Positions 25,316-45,522 of a DNA stretch of 64,000 nucleotides are shown one piece after another (the stretch's first letter is position 1; the number at the start of each line of letters is the position of its first letter). Source of the DNA: Trebouxia sp. TZW2008 (taxonomy: Eukaryota; Chlorophyta; Trebouxiophyceae; Trebouxiales; Trebouxiaceae); NCBI GenBank assembly GCA_002118135.1, contig BDIU01000013.1, positions 124,001-188,000 on the forward strand. Direction: 5' to 3'. The position numbers were made by a program, and so were the translations under genes. Below the pieces are notes generated by a model that was not told the DNA's origin, did not search any database, and was given only the letters and a program-made list of their open reading frames with translations.

Positions 25316-25958
25316 ATCATCAGATAGTCAAGCTGGTCCGCACATGTTCATGATTTGTGTAACATTGATCTATTGCATACGCATTCAAGTTTCTGTGTAC
25401 AATGTAGCAGAATTCCTTGCAACACGGAGAGTAGACGTTTGCAACATGGCACTCTCGAACCGTTCCAGAAGACTGCAGTTTCAACAATTAAAACCCCTCG
25501 CACTACCCTCACTACGTACTGCATGTGTAAATAACATAAGCACAATTCTCCTGCGCAAACCGACCAAATCTTTGATGAAACACAGCACGCAATATTCAAA
25601 TCAAAACGTTACTGTACAAGCTCAGCGAATTCTCAGTACAACACGTGCAGATGTGTCAGACACCCATATGTCTGACAGACCATGCATTGCAACAGGCATG
25701 GCACAGTTGCTCAGTCATCATAGCTTGGCTGGAGCTGCTAGCTCGCAGTACCCTGCATCAACAGATGTCTTGCTGTTACTACCAATTTGCATATACAGCA
25801 TGCAATGCATGCAACTTTACCCTGGCATTGCCTCTGAAAACCAAATTCTAGCTAAGTTCTAGCTAGTGGCTTCACAGAGGCTCCTGCTGCAGACCATTTT
25901 GCCCGTTTTTGCTCTTTTGGAGCAATTTTTTGGGCTAATCTCATTCTATGCATGCAGC
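25316..25958. other. convergent 3' regions of AK7 and malic enzyme
   Basis: Lies between two facing stop codons. TGTAA occurs at 25358. A 218-codon plus-strand open frame overlaps here but runs out of frame with the real last AK7 exon and looks fortuitous. Confidence 0.55.
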
Positions 25959-34243
<8,285 letters not shown>

Positions 34244-34681
34244 GGCTCGTGTTTCACGCGTTCACTGACTTACAAGCGCACAGGCTTTCGAGGAGATCAG
34301 CAAATCTAGCACAGTCGTTTACACTGCAATCTGTCCTGACTAGTCAGGCGAAAAGTTTTGAGCCGGAAGGTCCCAAAAGAAATTCGTTGAAGCCAACTCG
34401 ATGACCCCAACCCAAGGTGAATCATCTTCAGCAACGGTTGATCTTCTGATTCCAGCAAATCGAACTTTGGGGACCAATTGACTCCCACGAATGTGCTGAC
34501 AGAGCACGTCCTCGCTAATGCTGCAAGCACGCCTGCAAATCCAACACAATGCAGCAGCAAACAATGCAGCTCTCTGCAGAGATGCATATGCAAAACCTAA
34601 TAATTTAGCCTGCATGCTGCTTCTTAATCATAGTATGCAGAGCAACACACGCTGCTGTCCTAGCACGCTGTCAGGCTACTG
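34244..34681. other. intergenic region, malic enzyme 5' side / GnT-I 3' side
   Basis: Both neighbours are on the minus strand, so this holds the malic-enzyme promoter and the GnT-I 3' UTR. No coding feature recognised. Confidence 0.5.
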
Positions 34682-37258
34682 TCAATTTACTGGCAACCTA
34701 GTACTGTGCCTGCGCTGAGCTTGCTTGCGAGGCATAGCCTGCTGATTGTCATCAAACTGAGTCCCATTTGCAGGGACCAGCAACATGTACGCCCTTGTGC
34801 TGCCAACATTATCATTTGCTTGTTCTACATGTAGCTTCACCATGCCCTTGTAGCTCGCCCTAGGAACTCCATCCTTCCAGTCACCAATAACTCCTAGAAG
34901 CCCTGCCAGCTTCTCGTACTCTGACCTGCTATGATACACCAGCTTTTTCAACCCTTGCTTTGCATGCAGCTCCCCAGCATCCACTAAAGTGGCAGATGCG
35001 ACCAGGTCATTCATTTCCTGATCATACTCCTGTGCATCAAGATACCGCAGGTCTTGCTTGGCCCAGTCTATGAACATGTCATTGAGTTTGATGGGCTTCA
35101 AGAATTTGTTGTAGAATTGGCCGTGAGAAGAGCCCTTTTCGCCAAAGTTGTATGTCCTGCAGACTTCAGGCCTGATGCACTGCCTGCCTTGTCGTATCGA
35201 GCTGAGGCGCATCCAATCATCCCAGTACGCTGCTGGCCAGCCAGTCCTGAAAACAACCGTCATGCCATCAACATGGCACAGGCATGGTCTTATGCACAGT
35301 CCAAGTAAACATCAGTAGCCTGATACAAACAACAGCCCAGTTGCACTGCATCATGCTTCTGGGTAAGGCTTTTGTATGCTCAGAGGTCCAAGGCTGTAGG
35401 GGTTTTTGCAGGTTAGTGTCAGGGATGCAACAAGCACATGTGTGATTGCGAGTCATGCATGATCTGGGTCAATGACACACAGATCACTCAACAGCAAGGG
35501 GTGCGGCTGATCAATGACACACTAGCACCAATCATGATTCAAAGGTTCGCCATACCTCAGGCTTTGCCACAGGGTGTTTGTCAGCATCCATCCAAGCCCT
35601 GGAAAGAAGTCTGACCGTTCAAGGCGCAAAGCATCTTGTGCATGGGCAGCTTGACCATGGTCATTCCAGGATGAGATGCAATACAAGCTAGGATCTGTAT
35701 CAAGCAGGGCAGCTCCTGCTTCAAAGTAGCTGAAGAAGTCGACTGCCAGTTGCATATCATCCTGCATGTCCACATAACTGTGTGAGCTGCTTCTGTCTAA
35801 GGCACCACCGACAAGAATGTTGATTGACCTTGTAAATGGGGAGACATAAACCTGTTTGACATCTCTGAACACAGCCAAGCTATTGTCATTATCACAAGCA
35901 AAACCACAAGCAGGATTGCAGATGTATCAGCAAGCGGAGTCTGGTATGCAGTCATGTTGCAAGCGTTAGCTGGCTGAATTTACAGAAGCAGCTGTCATGG
36001 AGCTCACCTCCAAAATGATCAGTTTTGGGTACTGCCAGCAGTCAAAGATCTGCTGCATGACATACTTGTAATGGTCTGAAATCCTATAGTAAGCTATGGG
36101 CTCTGGTGCAGCCCTGCTGGGAAAGCTGTCTGCCTGAACGTGTTGCATGTGGACAACATGAGGCAAGTCGTTTGGATCCATTTGGTCCATCTCCCCATGT
36201 GATACAGCTGCAGCTGGGTTGCTTGCAAGCTCTGCCACTGCGCTGTTGTTGCCATCTTGTGAAATGTGCAATGGGAACTTCCGCCTGGCTGGAAATGACA
36301 CACAAGCCAAGGTGACCAACAGTTTCAGAACAGTACAGTAAATACATGTACAAGCACATGAGTGAATGGAGCAAATTTAGGCTTCTCCCCAGACGATCTG
36401 CATGTATGAGTTCCAAAGCAATAGCAAACGGACGATTGCAGAAGCTTTAAGCAAGCATCAAAGGACAAGTTCAGCCTGTTCCCAGGTGATCTGCTTTTGT
36501 GGGGATTGGTTGAGGCCAAAAACACGAACATACCAAAACGCATTGCATGTAAGAGACCATGTCGGAAAGTCTCATTCTCTTGGATGCAATGAGCGGCGTG
36601 TCTGCTCACACCTGTTGCTGGGGTCTAGACTGTGGGTCTGCAAGACTGAGGACATGCATCGCTGCAGGTATTCAGCTCGATTGTATGTGAGGATGACAAC
36701 TGCAGCCACGACCCCTGTGGTCTCTACAGCAGGGTCAATACAGCCAGAGGAACCGCTGACAGGCAATGTAGCAGATGTGCCTGCAGACATGCCAGCATCA
36801 TTTGCACTGTGCAGATGCTATGTAGTTGCACAGGTTGGCTGGCTGAAGCCCATGCAAACCTGCAAGGTGATTCACAGATTCCAAGCGCTTGACCCTTGAT
36901 ACAAGGCCTTGATGAGTTTCTTGAAGAGATCGACTTTCTGCAAGCAAGCTCTGGATTTTCTGCTGTGCTTGCAAACTCCCGCTTTGACTCTCTCTCTGTG
37001 CAAACGAGATCACTATGTATGAGCTTGCTTTTCAGCATGCCATAACTTCGCGTCGTTGACAGCTATCCGTAAATCGTACCTTGGTGAACAATTTGCCTTC
37101 GCGAGTCCAGTAAGTCAAGAGCACGGCCTGCGCATCGAGCGGTTGATGGAGCAGGTCGTAAGAAAAGCAAGTCAAGCTCAGCCACCAATATACAACCTCA
37201 CCTGTGCTGCAAGTAACAAAACGGCTGCAACAACCACGAATCGAATGTTGCGAGACAT
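34682..37258 (-). CDS. N-acetylglucosaminyltransferase I (GnT-I), 6 exons
   Basis: Transfers GlcNAc from UDP-GlcNAc to Man5GlcNAc2 in the Golgi lumen, opening complex N-glycan synthesis. Exons in transcription order: 37258-37202, 36995-36860, 36780-36612, 36284-36008, 35761-35556, 35246-34682; 469 aa, normal for the family (about 445-450). A type II signal anchor (FVVVAAVLLLAA, residues 7-18) is followed by a helical stem rich in Gln, Glu and Ser (exon 2). The catalytic domain shows VVILTYNRAEYLQRC, the metal-binding ILEDD motif across exons 4/5, SSWNDHGQ, RSDFFPGLGWML, WDDWMR, RPEVCRTYNFGE and WKDGVPRASYKG. An in-frame ATG at 37360 would add 34 residues before the anchor. A 48-nt frame-preserving exon at 37127-37080 is possible. 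Confidence 0.93.
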
Positions 37259-37563
37259 GCAAAATGTCCGACAGGCAGGTCTGTCATGCTTGCACGCAAT
37301 GACAGGCGAAACGCTTAAACGAAACGCCCAAAGAGTGTGCCGCAAGCGCAAAAGTGCCATTCTGAACAGCAGACGTTTGCCACTCTGCTGTACATCGCGC
37401 TGACGAAGTCAACCGAACAAGCATCAGTTCTGCCGAGTATAATCAACAGGCTTTTCGCTGTCGCGCAAGTAGTGTGCTCTCGAAAAGACCACAACGTCCT
37501 TGCACGCCATATAGCTGCGGCTATGGGTGTAAATCGATGATGCCGTCTTGACACCTCGAGAAC
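37259..37563. other. bidirectional intergenic region (GnT-I / bL20m)
   Basis: About 300 bp between divergent starts, or 203 bp if GnT-I starts at 37360. Promoters of both must be here. No element named. Confidence 0.5.
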
Positions 37564-37982
37564 ATGCAGAAGAGCAAGATACTCAAGCTTGCGAAGGGGT
37601 TCCGCGGAAGGAGCAAGAACTGCATTAGGCTTGCCAAGGAAAGAGTAGAAAAGGCACTGCAGTATGCGTATCGAGATAGGCGTCAGAAGAAACGAGACAT
37701 GCGGTCCTTATGGATTCAGCGCATCAACGCAGGGACCAGACAGCATGGGGTGTGCTTCTTGTTAGCGCAAAGAGTTTCCTGTATCAGCTTGATCCAAAAA
37801 ATGCTGGTGTGCTGAGTCTACAATTTTTGCAGATAGCATACTCAACCTTCATGCATGGGCTCAAGGAGGAGAACATCCAAGTCAACAGAAAGGTGCTGTC
37901 TGAGCTGGCCATGCAAGAGCCATACAGCTTCAAGTCGTTAGTCGACCAAGTCAAGTTTATGCGCGGGCAATCGTCAAGCTAA
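37564..37982 (+). CDS. mitochondrial large-subunit ribosomal protein bL20, 2 exons
   Basis: An rRNA-binding assembly protein of the 50S-type subunit. Exons 37564-37749 and 37833-37982 give 111 aa, the length of compact bL20 proteins. [20 protein letters not shown] and [14 protein letters not shown], then [20 protein letters not shown] and [11 protein letters not shown], follow the bL20 pattern. The wording [11 protein letters not shown]...[10 protein letters not shown] is that of plant mitochondrial L20 rather than plastid L20, and the protein starts without a cleavable presequence, as in those. The donor chosen (ggg|gtgtgc) keeps phase 0 and joins HG to IAYSTF as the family requires. Confidence 0.92.
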
Positions 37983-39147
37983 AAGCACAGCCAGCACTGC
38001 AAGGCAGGATCAACATCTTTTGGGGTCATGTGGCACAAGAACTTATGCTGATTCAAAAGAGTGATGCTGTTTTAGAGCCAAGGCAATGTCAGTGCATATC
38101 AGGGCAGATCTTCTTGTCCGCAAATTAGGCTACACATTCACAGGCACTGCAGCAGAGCACAGTAACTACTGCAGCCTATACAACAGCAGTGCTCTGCATA
38201 TCAGCCCAGCCAGAGGACAAGATGAGAACAAGAAAGCCTACGCTATTAGGTGTCATGGCTCAGCAGGAACTTACAGCGGTATTTGAACAAAGCTGTCAGG
38301 CATTTGCTATCTGATAGTGATTCACGTCCAAACATGTCAGCAGAGCTGAGCTGTTTGCATGGCAATCGCTCTAGTGTCCTATCTGGCGATAATTACAACA
38401 GTTTTATGATCTAGATTCTAGTCTATGTTGTTGAGCGCACCTGGGGAAGTGCTTTCCTGGCAGGAAGGACACAAACAAGCATGTCGATATGACATCACTG
38501 TACTACTTTCAATTGAACTCAATTTGAGACCGAGACCAGATGCTAATGATAATGTCTGCATGTACTTGCATGGTAATTGCCGTATGCATGACTGCCTGCT
38601 TGTCAATGACATGACCGCGATTTCCACAACATGCATCGCATGCAACAAGTTGCTTGAACTGATCAAGTTGAACTCAAAGGCTCAAGCGTACTCGTCATCT
38701 CCAGACGGGTCTCTCGCATATCGTTGAAAACCTTCGAGTCTTTTGCGTTGACAGTACCCCAGGCAACCCGTCTCGGTGACAGGCCTTACTGATGGTCATT
38801 GCCAGCAGACACAGCGCGACATGCCTCACAAGGTGCTGAGCTTCTGTAATGTTCTTCTGAAATATCGCTGCTTGCGGACCATGATTTCGTAAAAGCGAGA
38901 CACCAGCCCTGACCTATGATGTTGTGATCTAGGTGTCCAGCCTCAGTCTCTTCTCCTGCAGTGCATACATTCAGGCCAAACATTCAACCATTCAGCGCGC
39001 GCGAAAGGAGGAGGACATCTGCTGCGAGGCTTCGACGTTGTGTCATTTCAGCCGAGCAGAGTCAAGGTGGCAATAACTTTCAAATTCCAGGTGATACAGT
39101 ATAGCTAGTGCTGCTTGTCATGTGCTACTGATTGCGTGCTGATTCAG
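37983..39147. other. unassigned region between bL20m and the small membrane protein
   Basis: The first exon(s) of the gene at 39148 probably lie here, but I cannot place them. A plus-strand 100-codon open frame (38425-38727) has no recognisable homology and no splice partners. An ATG-less frame rich in Arg and Ser ends at a good donor (ccag|gtgata, 39090/39091) with the phase needed by the exon at 39148, so it is a candidate upstream exon. Confidence 0.35.
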
Positions 39148-39650
39148 CAAGCTGCTGGCGTGCAGCAATCCTGAAACTTGCAAATGGGGCGACAAGCAGC
39201 GCAGCAAATCTGGTGCCAGCAAGTGTGCCTCGGCCAATTGCAAAAGCAGGTGTAATTGGCGTCACCAGTCTTGTAGCCCTATGGATATTTGGAAAGGTCT
39301 GTCAAGCAATTGGATTTTGTGCTGTCTGTCACACAGTGCACAGTGCTTCAGTATTGGCATGCTTGCATGATTGTGCTGATGAGTTTTGCTAAGTTCACTT
39401 CCTTGTTGACCGGATCATGCATGTATTGCTACCAAAATGAGGGCAATTGTCAGCTCAGATGTAGCTAAAACTGTAATCCTGGCTTGGCATGCAGGTTATC
39501 TCCACTATTTTCACAGTGGCTGCTGTTGGCGGTGCTATATTTTTGCTTGTGAAAAGTCAGGGTTCTGGCTCAAGTAAGACAAACCCAGATGAGAGCGATG
39601 AAATAGATCCAGTTGCTTCCGCAAGGCGCATTATGGACAAGTACAAATAG
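39148..39650 (+). CDS. small membrane protein with two predicted helices, 5' end unresolved
   Basis: Two exons are supported: 39148-39296 and 39495-39650 (acceptors ttcag and catgcag, donor aag|gtctg, joint in phase 0). They encode a basic, Ala/Ser-rich start, a hydrophobic segment AGVIGVTSLVALWIFGK, directly a second one, VISTIFTVAAVGGAIFLLVK, and an acidic soluble tail ending MDKYK. No ATG is present in the first of these exons, so at least one upstream exon is missing. The organisation (basic N-terminus, two helices, short tail) would fit an organelle inner or thylakoid membrane protein, but I do not recognise the family. Confidence 0.5.
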
Positions 39651-40179
39651 CGTATGTGTAGGGAGCAAGATTGTCCAATCTTGGCTGTGTCGAGCCTGGC
39701 TGTATTAAGCCTGGCACTGTCAAGCCTGGCTGCATGATCCAGCTAAGTGATCTGCAGAGGCAATTGCCCATCTCAACGGTATATGCGACCAGCAGGCGAC
39801 CGGCTGTGCTTTATAGGCCTTTTCTCATGTCTGTTTCGCCCTCCCTTGACTCCATTGTATATGGTTGGATTGCATGCAAGCTTCGGTGACAAATTATGCA
39901 ACCTAGGTGATGCTTACTTGCAAATTTGAGTGTGCGCTGCGGGCACTTACAATTCGTTTGTCGTCTCCTGCAATCTGTTGTCATGACTGTTTCCCAGGAC
40001 TCAATCTGTGACACAAATAAGGTGCATGGTGGTCTGCATGTGCTGCGTGACAACTGACTTAGTGCAACTTTGATTGTGCAGCAGCTTCATGACACGTTCG
40101 AGAGGGTCCTGTTCGAAAAGTTGCCCAGTTGCATAAGCTCCGAAGCCACCTGTGCTGATCATTCAGCACTAATGACCTG
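39651..40179. other. intergenic region before LARP6
   Basis: Contains the short tandem repeat at 39672-39740 and the putative LARP6 promoter. No coding feature seen. Confidence 0.5.
39672..39740 (+). repeat. short tandem repeat aagcctggc-type
   Basis: Three imperfect copies of a 15-20 bp unit (gagcctggctgtatt / aagcctggcactgtc / aagcctggctgcatg), intergenic, just after the small membrane protein gene. Confidence 0.75.
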
Positions 40180-42542
40180 ATGGCGCTACGCCACCTTTTG
40201 GCAGCGAGGGTCCTCAGACAGCAGCTTAGGTCAAGCCCGAATACGTCAAACTTTTTTGGGCAGGGCATCATGGCTAGTACTGCAACTTCACCAGCCATGC
40301 AAACTCCTGCTGGAAACGACGAGGTCGCTCCTGACCCGCACGCTGCAGCAGAGTCACAGGAATCAAATGAAGCTCTGAATGCGTTCGCTGAGGCTAAGGC
40401 CGCCTCTGAAACGCATCAGCACCTTGACGCTGACCTAGCTGACAAAATCGTGAGGCAGGTCAACTTTTATTTCAGCGATGTCAATCTGCCCTCAGACAAC
40501 TTCCTCCTCAAGGAGGTCAAGAGAACGCCAGACGGATGGGGTAAATTTCCCTGCCCCGCGCACAATGTTTGGTGATTGCAAGTGTTGCTTTGGTTTGTCA
40601 TCTGACTATTCAGGATGTCGACACGTGCTCCCAAGACTGTCAACAGATGCTGCTGCTGTGCTGTGCAGTGCCTGTGAGACTCATAGCCAACTTTAAAAAG
40701 ATGAAGGCACTCAGCAAAGACATCAAGCTGATTGTAGCAGCCCTAGAGACATCACAAGAGCTGGTAGTCAGCGGCCACAGAGTCAGGCGGAAAGACCCGC
40801 TGCCTGTCATTGACTTCACTGCTGTGGCGCTGAGGACAGCAATTGTTGATAATCTGCCCGACAAGGCAACCATAGGTACAAGAATACCGCAATGCTAGCT
40901 GCCTGCTTGATCTCAACAGTCACAGCTGCCTAAAATAATTGCGCTGTACGCATGACACTGTGCCTCCACCGCCTCTGCAGCAATGAGTTACTGTGTGCTC
41001 CATCCAATGAGTCACTGTACTCGCCGTCCAACTCGTGCCATGATGGATGCTTTGAAATGCTTGTCTATTATGTGGGAAGCATTGGCGCCAGTGAACTGCA
41101 CAGCTTGTACTTTACACTGCGTCTTAGTGACCCATACTCTTTATTACTTGTGTATCACATGTCCATCATCGCATGTGGTCATATACTTTGCCAGCTGCTT
41201 GTTTGCGCTTGCTAAAGCACAGCTCTTCTGTGTGCTGCTGCAGACAGCTTGACAGAGAAGTTCAGCTCAGTGGGTGTAGTCAACATGGTGCGCGTTTGCC
41301 ACCCAAACAGTGGTCCCAGATCTGTTGCCCAAAGCATTCCTGGGGCTGACTTGGCTGTGAGCAACCAGCTACATGCTTTGATTGAGTTTGCAACTCAAGA
41401 CGCAGTTGCAACAGCAGTGAAGCAGCTGACAGACAACAATAACTGGTAAGACTATACATCTTTGCATGTCACTGTCAGTGAAGTATTTGGCAAGCAGTCT
41501 TGAAGTCCTGCTTCTTGTACACAACATGGCAATGGCACTGAAACTTTCAAGCAAGGCAAGTTGACTTGCAGCACAGCTGTTTGACAAATTGTGGCAGCAT
41601 CTCCATACACGGCCCGCTGTTGCTTTCAGCAAACTTCAACTTGCTACAGGCGATCAGGACTCAGGGTACGGCCTCTGCTGAGAGCTGCTTTCAATCCCCA
41701 GCAACAGTCACAATCCAAAGCAACCAGCAAACATCAACGCGCGCAACAGAGACAGCCAGTCAAGCAGCAGCAAGCCGCTGCTGAGCAACAGCCTGCACCG
41801 CAGCAGCAGCAGCAGCAGCCACAGCAGCAGCAAGCACAGCAGGTTTCAGATGCACCAGGGCTGCATGATGAGGGAGCACAGAGTTTGTCTGATCGGCAGG
41901 ATTCAGGCAGCACCAATGAACAAGTGCAGCCATGTGCTCCTGAAGTGGATGCTGGATTGCAGCAACCTCAGTCTGTACAAGGCAACTCAGACACCTCAGA
42001 CCTGTCGGATGTTGATCAGTCAGATGCTGCCAAGGGTCGACCACAACCAGAGCAGACAAAATCAAAGGCAATGACAGCTGGTAGGAAGGGGCAGAAGGGC
42101 AAGAGAACCAAAAAGGATTATGCTGCATGGGCAGGTGCAACTGCAGAAACAAGAGCCATTGCATCTGCACATTTAGAGGGCAATCCAGATGCACCGGAAA
42201 TGCTGCATCAAGAGCAGCGGCGGCCTATCAAACAAGGTCAACAATGCTTATCTCTGTTTGCCTTTGCATGCTGTCATGTCGCAACAGGACTGTGTTGCAA
42301 GCAGATTCATGCACTTGCTGCTATTGTTGCACTAGCTGTCAGACAAATGATCACAAGCAAGTTGTGACCGCTGTCATTGTTTTTTGGGCACTTGCACATC
42401 TGTCAGTTTGGTTGCTGACATGACCAATGTCGTCTCAACAGGACCACCATCTGCGCCAGGCAGTGTACAGCCAAAGATGCCAGATGGGTCTCGTGGGTTC
42501 TCTTTGGGGAGGGGCCGACCCATTGCTGTCACGCCTAGCTGA
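40180..42542 (+). CDS. LARP6: La-related protein 6 (LARP6, plant type), 5 exons
   Basis: An RNA-binding protein. Exons: 40180-40540, 40669-40875, 41244-41445, 41650-42236, 42442-42542; 485 aa. The La motif spans exons 1-2 (VRQVNFYFSDVNLPSDNFLL, LIANFKKMKALS, LVVSGHRVRRKDPLP). Exon 3 encodes an RRM-like domain (ALRTAIVDNLP, FSSVGVVNMVRV, ALIEFATQDAV). RSGLRVR in exon 4 matches the conserved segment after the RRM. A Gln/Pro-rich stretch and a Ser/Asp/Lys-rich stretch follow. The last exon carries MPDGSRGFSLGRGRPI, the SUZ-C-like motif that marks plant LARP6 proteins, so this assignment is preferred over genuine La. A second in-frame ATG at 40270 (MASTATS) is an alternative start; the first 30 residues from 40180 are Arg/Leu-rich. 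Confidence 0.9.
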
Positions 42543-43281
42543 GCCTGCTGCGATGCTGTGCAACTGATGAGATATATAGATTCTAGAAATAACAGAGATC
42601 GTACAGACTCGGTGCCTCCCAGATATGTACTTTGCAATAGTTTGGATAAGCATCGGTGCTGTCAGCGCATGTCAGCAGCCCATGACAGATAGCGCCTTGT
42701 ACACCAGACACACAGTGATCTTTGCAATGCCATTGACAGGTCACTATACAGACGAATCTTGCAGACTTCGATGCAAGAGAACTGCTGAGGAAGAGTGACA
42801 CAACCATTTCATAACAGCATAATGCATACATAGCTGCAGCCTAAGGCTTTAGCTTACACAGGCCTGGTCAATTGACGCCACTTGGACCAGCATGAACATT
42901 GTTTGCAGCATGAGACCCATCTTGATTCACACCAGTTTCTGCTGACAGTGTGTGGCTGGAACAGCTGCATGTGCATATGTAAGGCTTCACACGAAGCAAA
43001 GTTCTGGCACAACAAGCAACACAACGGTACAAGAGCTTGCGCGTACATAGCTTGCACAGCTGAGTACATTACTGCAACAGCATGACCCACAGCGTCTGTA
43101 GCAGCAAGCAATTGAAGCAATCAATCTGCTGCAGTCTGGTATAGGGTGTTTATGCTCAGCATGCTTACATGCTCAGTCCAGGCGGCTCAACAGGCATGAA
43201 ACATGCTGGCCACACAGACCACCACTATATGTCCCAGAGTTGCATATAGCGCTGCCTGCTTTGTGTGTGCAACACATGCCT
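42543..43281. other. convergent 3' regions of LARP6 and MMTAG2-like genes
   Basis: 739 bp between facing stop codons. No coding feature or strong repeat recognised. Confidence 0.5.
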
Positions 43282-45130
43282 TCACCTCCTATGCCGTTGT
43301 CTTGCAGGACTGACAGAAGGTGAGTCATGCCTATGGCGTCGCACAGTATGCTGCCTGTCATCCTGCTCTGTCCCTCTATGTCTGTTGTCATATCTGTCAT
43401 GACGAGAGCGCTCAGGAGATGCTCTGTCAACTCTTTGCCGCCTATCAGGTGACGTTGATCTATGTCTATCTGCTGCATGTCTGTCATGATGCTGCCAGCT
43501 GTCATGCTGATGTGTATGACTGTCTTGCCTGTGCCTTGGTTCAGCAGCTCTTTGCCTGCTGTATTCACGCTCCTCGATGGCTGGATCCAGCTCATGGTGG
43601 TGCCTGTCTGGAACGTGCAAATTACTGTCACCACTTGAGCTGCTGTTGCTAGCTGCATCGTGTCTGCTACTGTGCCTTCCATTTGGTTCTTGCTGGTCCG
43701 TCATGTGCTTTGGCCTTTCCTTCTCTTTAGATCTTTTTGCCTTCTTGGCTGCCTTCTTTGCCTAAAAGCAAGACACAAGTGTCTCAGATGGATATGCCAT
43801 GTAAAAGGGTTTTCAGTGTAAAAGTATTTGGTATGTCCTGATGAGGCTCGTGAGAGGCCAGGGACATGTGTATATGGAAAGATACATCATCTAGCAAAGG
43901 GGCAGGTACGATGATGCAGCGAAGGCAGCATCACAGCTGTGAGTCTGGGCTTGCAGTCATCAAGCAAGAAGCACAGGTATGCAACCTTGCAACTTGTCAA
44001 TATGCTGCAGCACATGTCCACTCGTCGATAAGCAACAGCTTACCTTTTTGGCTTCTTTGCGTGCCCGCTTGGCTGCTTTCTCCTGCTGTTTGAGCTGCTG
44101 CTCTAGCTGCGCCACTGTGAGCTTGGCAGGCGGGCCAGGCAAAGCCCCATTTTGGCCATTTGCTGAAGGCCCAGCAGCATTGTTTCCATGAACACCAATG
44201 CCACCCAGCACTTCGCGGCCTGCTGAGCCCCCTCCAGTCATCATATTGCTGCAACCACAGACCACACTGGGTGGTGAAGCTAAGGAAGTGACCAATGGCA
44301 TGCGGCAAACATCATGCTGACAGACACAGATGTTGGTCACAATTCTGAGTTTGCATAGTGGTATGGCGTCCATTGTGACCTCAGTTGCAGCAGCTGTGTT
44401 GCAGTGCAGAGATGGGCAACAATGACAGCATCTCTCTTGGTGTGTGCATGATTGTATGGCATCTATTCATGACCTCAGCAGCAACAGCGGGACAGTTGTG
44501 CATCGATGACAGTTTCTCTAGAAGCAGATGCTTAGAGCGCTTACGGTGCATAGCCAAGACCCTTGACTGCATCAGGATCTTGATTAGGGTCAGGCTGTCC
44601 CTGTTCTTCAGAATCTGTCCTGCCAAGCAGCTTGGCCATGTCTTGTGAATCTAGCTTGGGCTTTGCGCTTTGCTTGAGACTCTTTGGTTTGAGACCCAAA
44701 GCCTGCGCCAAAGAGAAGTAATGCAGGCAGCAATCTGGTGCAAAGCTAAGCTGAGCTGAGCTGAGGGTCTGCTGTTAGGCATGCGCAGAAAGTCATGCTC
44801 ACCTACCTCATTCATCAAGTCTTCTTCCCTTTGTTTGACTGCTTGCAACTCGAGGCGAGCCTTGGCTGCTTGTTCTTCCTGCTTGTCCCTGGTGTACCAG
44901 AAGACATCCTTTCCTGCAGTCACAGAGACACTGCTTCCAGGCTGTGGAGGTCAGCGTGCCTAATTGAGCATGTGCAGCGCAGTCGTACCTTTTTGCCAAC
45001 GCCCTGTGGTAGCTTTGACAGAGTGGCCAAGATAGAACTCCCGGTCTTTGTCGCTTTTGACACTCTCCCAGTTGAACTGGTCCTTGCCACCACGATTGCC
45101 GCCTCTGGCGGGCCCGTTGTACAGGCTCAT
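43282..45130 (-). CDS. MMTAG2-like protein (multiple myeloma tumor-associated protein 2 family), 5 exons
   Basis: Exons in transcription order: 45130-44989, 44913-44807, 44702-44545, 44248-44044, 43761-43282; 363 aa. The N-terminus [11 protein letters not shown], then [20 protein letters not shown] and VGRWQKG-like [17 protein letters not shown], is diagnostic of this conserved eukaryotic family. It is followed by a Lys/Glu/Ala coiled-coil-like stretch ([21 protein letters not shown], split by intron 4) and an Arg/His/Ser/Asp-rich tail resembling RS domains, suggesting a nuclear, RNA-processing-associated protein (inference; function of the family is not established). The frame stays open upstream of 45130 to an ATG at 45460, but family members begin at MSLYNG, so I chose 45130. 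Confidence 0.85.
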
Positions 45131-45522
45131 TCGACGCCTCCTTGCACGCACGCTTCTGTCGGCGTCGCTTGAACAGCACTTCTCAAAACACAGTGCTGTT
45201 GCCTGTTCAGCAGTATGGACGCTGCCTTTGCAACTCAGTGGGTTGTCAAAAGAACGCAACTCATCGCTGGTGAGCTCCCTTCTGGTCTTCTTCCTCTCGT
45301 CTACCTGCTTGACACTTGAGGTACTACACGCGGTCTGTATCAGAGGTCTTCGACACACCAGTGCCCGTCGCTGACCTGCCGCGCTGACGGAGGCAGACGT
45401 CGATGACCATGACAAGCTGGTTGCGCTGCTGTCCTCTTCATTGATCGTCACTGTCGGCAACAGCAGCGTCGATAATCAGAGCTTGAACAGCGTCCGTGCC
45501 ACCAAACTCACGGCACGCTTGG
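45131..45522. other. bidirectional intergenic region (MMTAG2 / DUF3598-A)
   Basis: 392 bp between divergent starts. The minus-strand frame of the MMTAG2-like gene is open through 110 codons here (to 45460), probably by chance. Confidence 0.5.

Noticed and set aside
25206..25862. 218-codon plus-strand open frame overlapping the AK7 3' end
   Set aside because: It overlaps the last AK7 exon in another frame, shows no recognisable domain, and lies in convergent 3' sequence.
37080..37127. 48-nt frame-preserving exon (AVLLTYWTREGKLFTK) between GnT-I exons 1 and 2
   Set aside because: Possible, but the stem is not conserved enough to demand it and the shorter model already matches family length.
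38425..38727. 100-codon plus-strand open frame
   Set aside because: No homology, no splice partners and unlike neighbouring proteins in composition; probably chance.
43320..43652. Plus-strand Cys/His-rich open frame
   Set aside because: Antisense of the Arg/His/Asp-rich tail of the MMTAG2-like protein.
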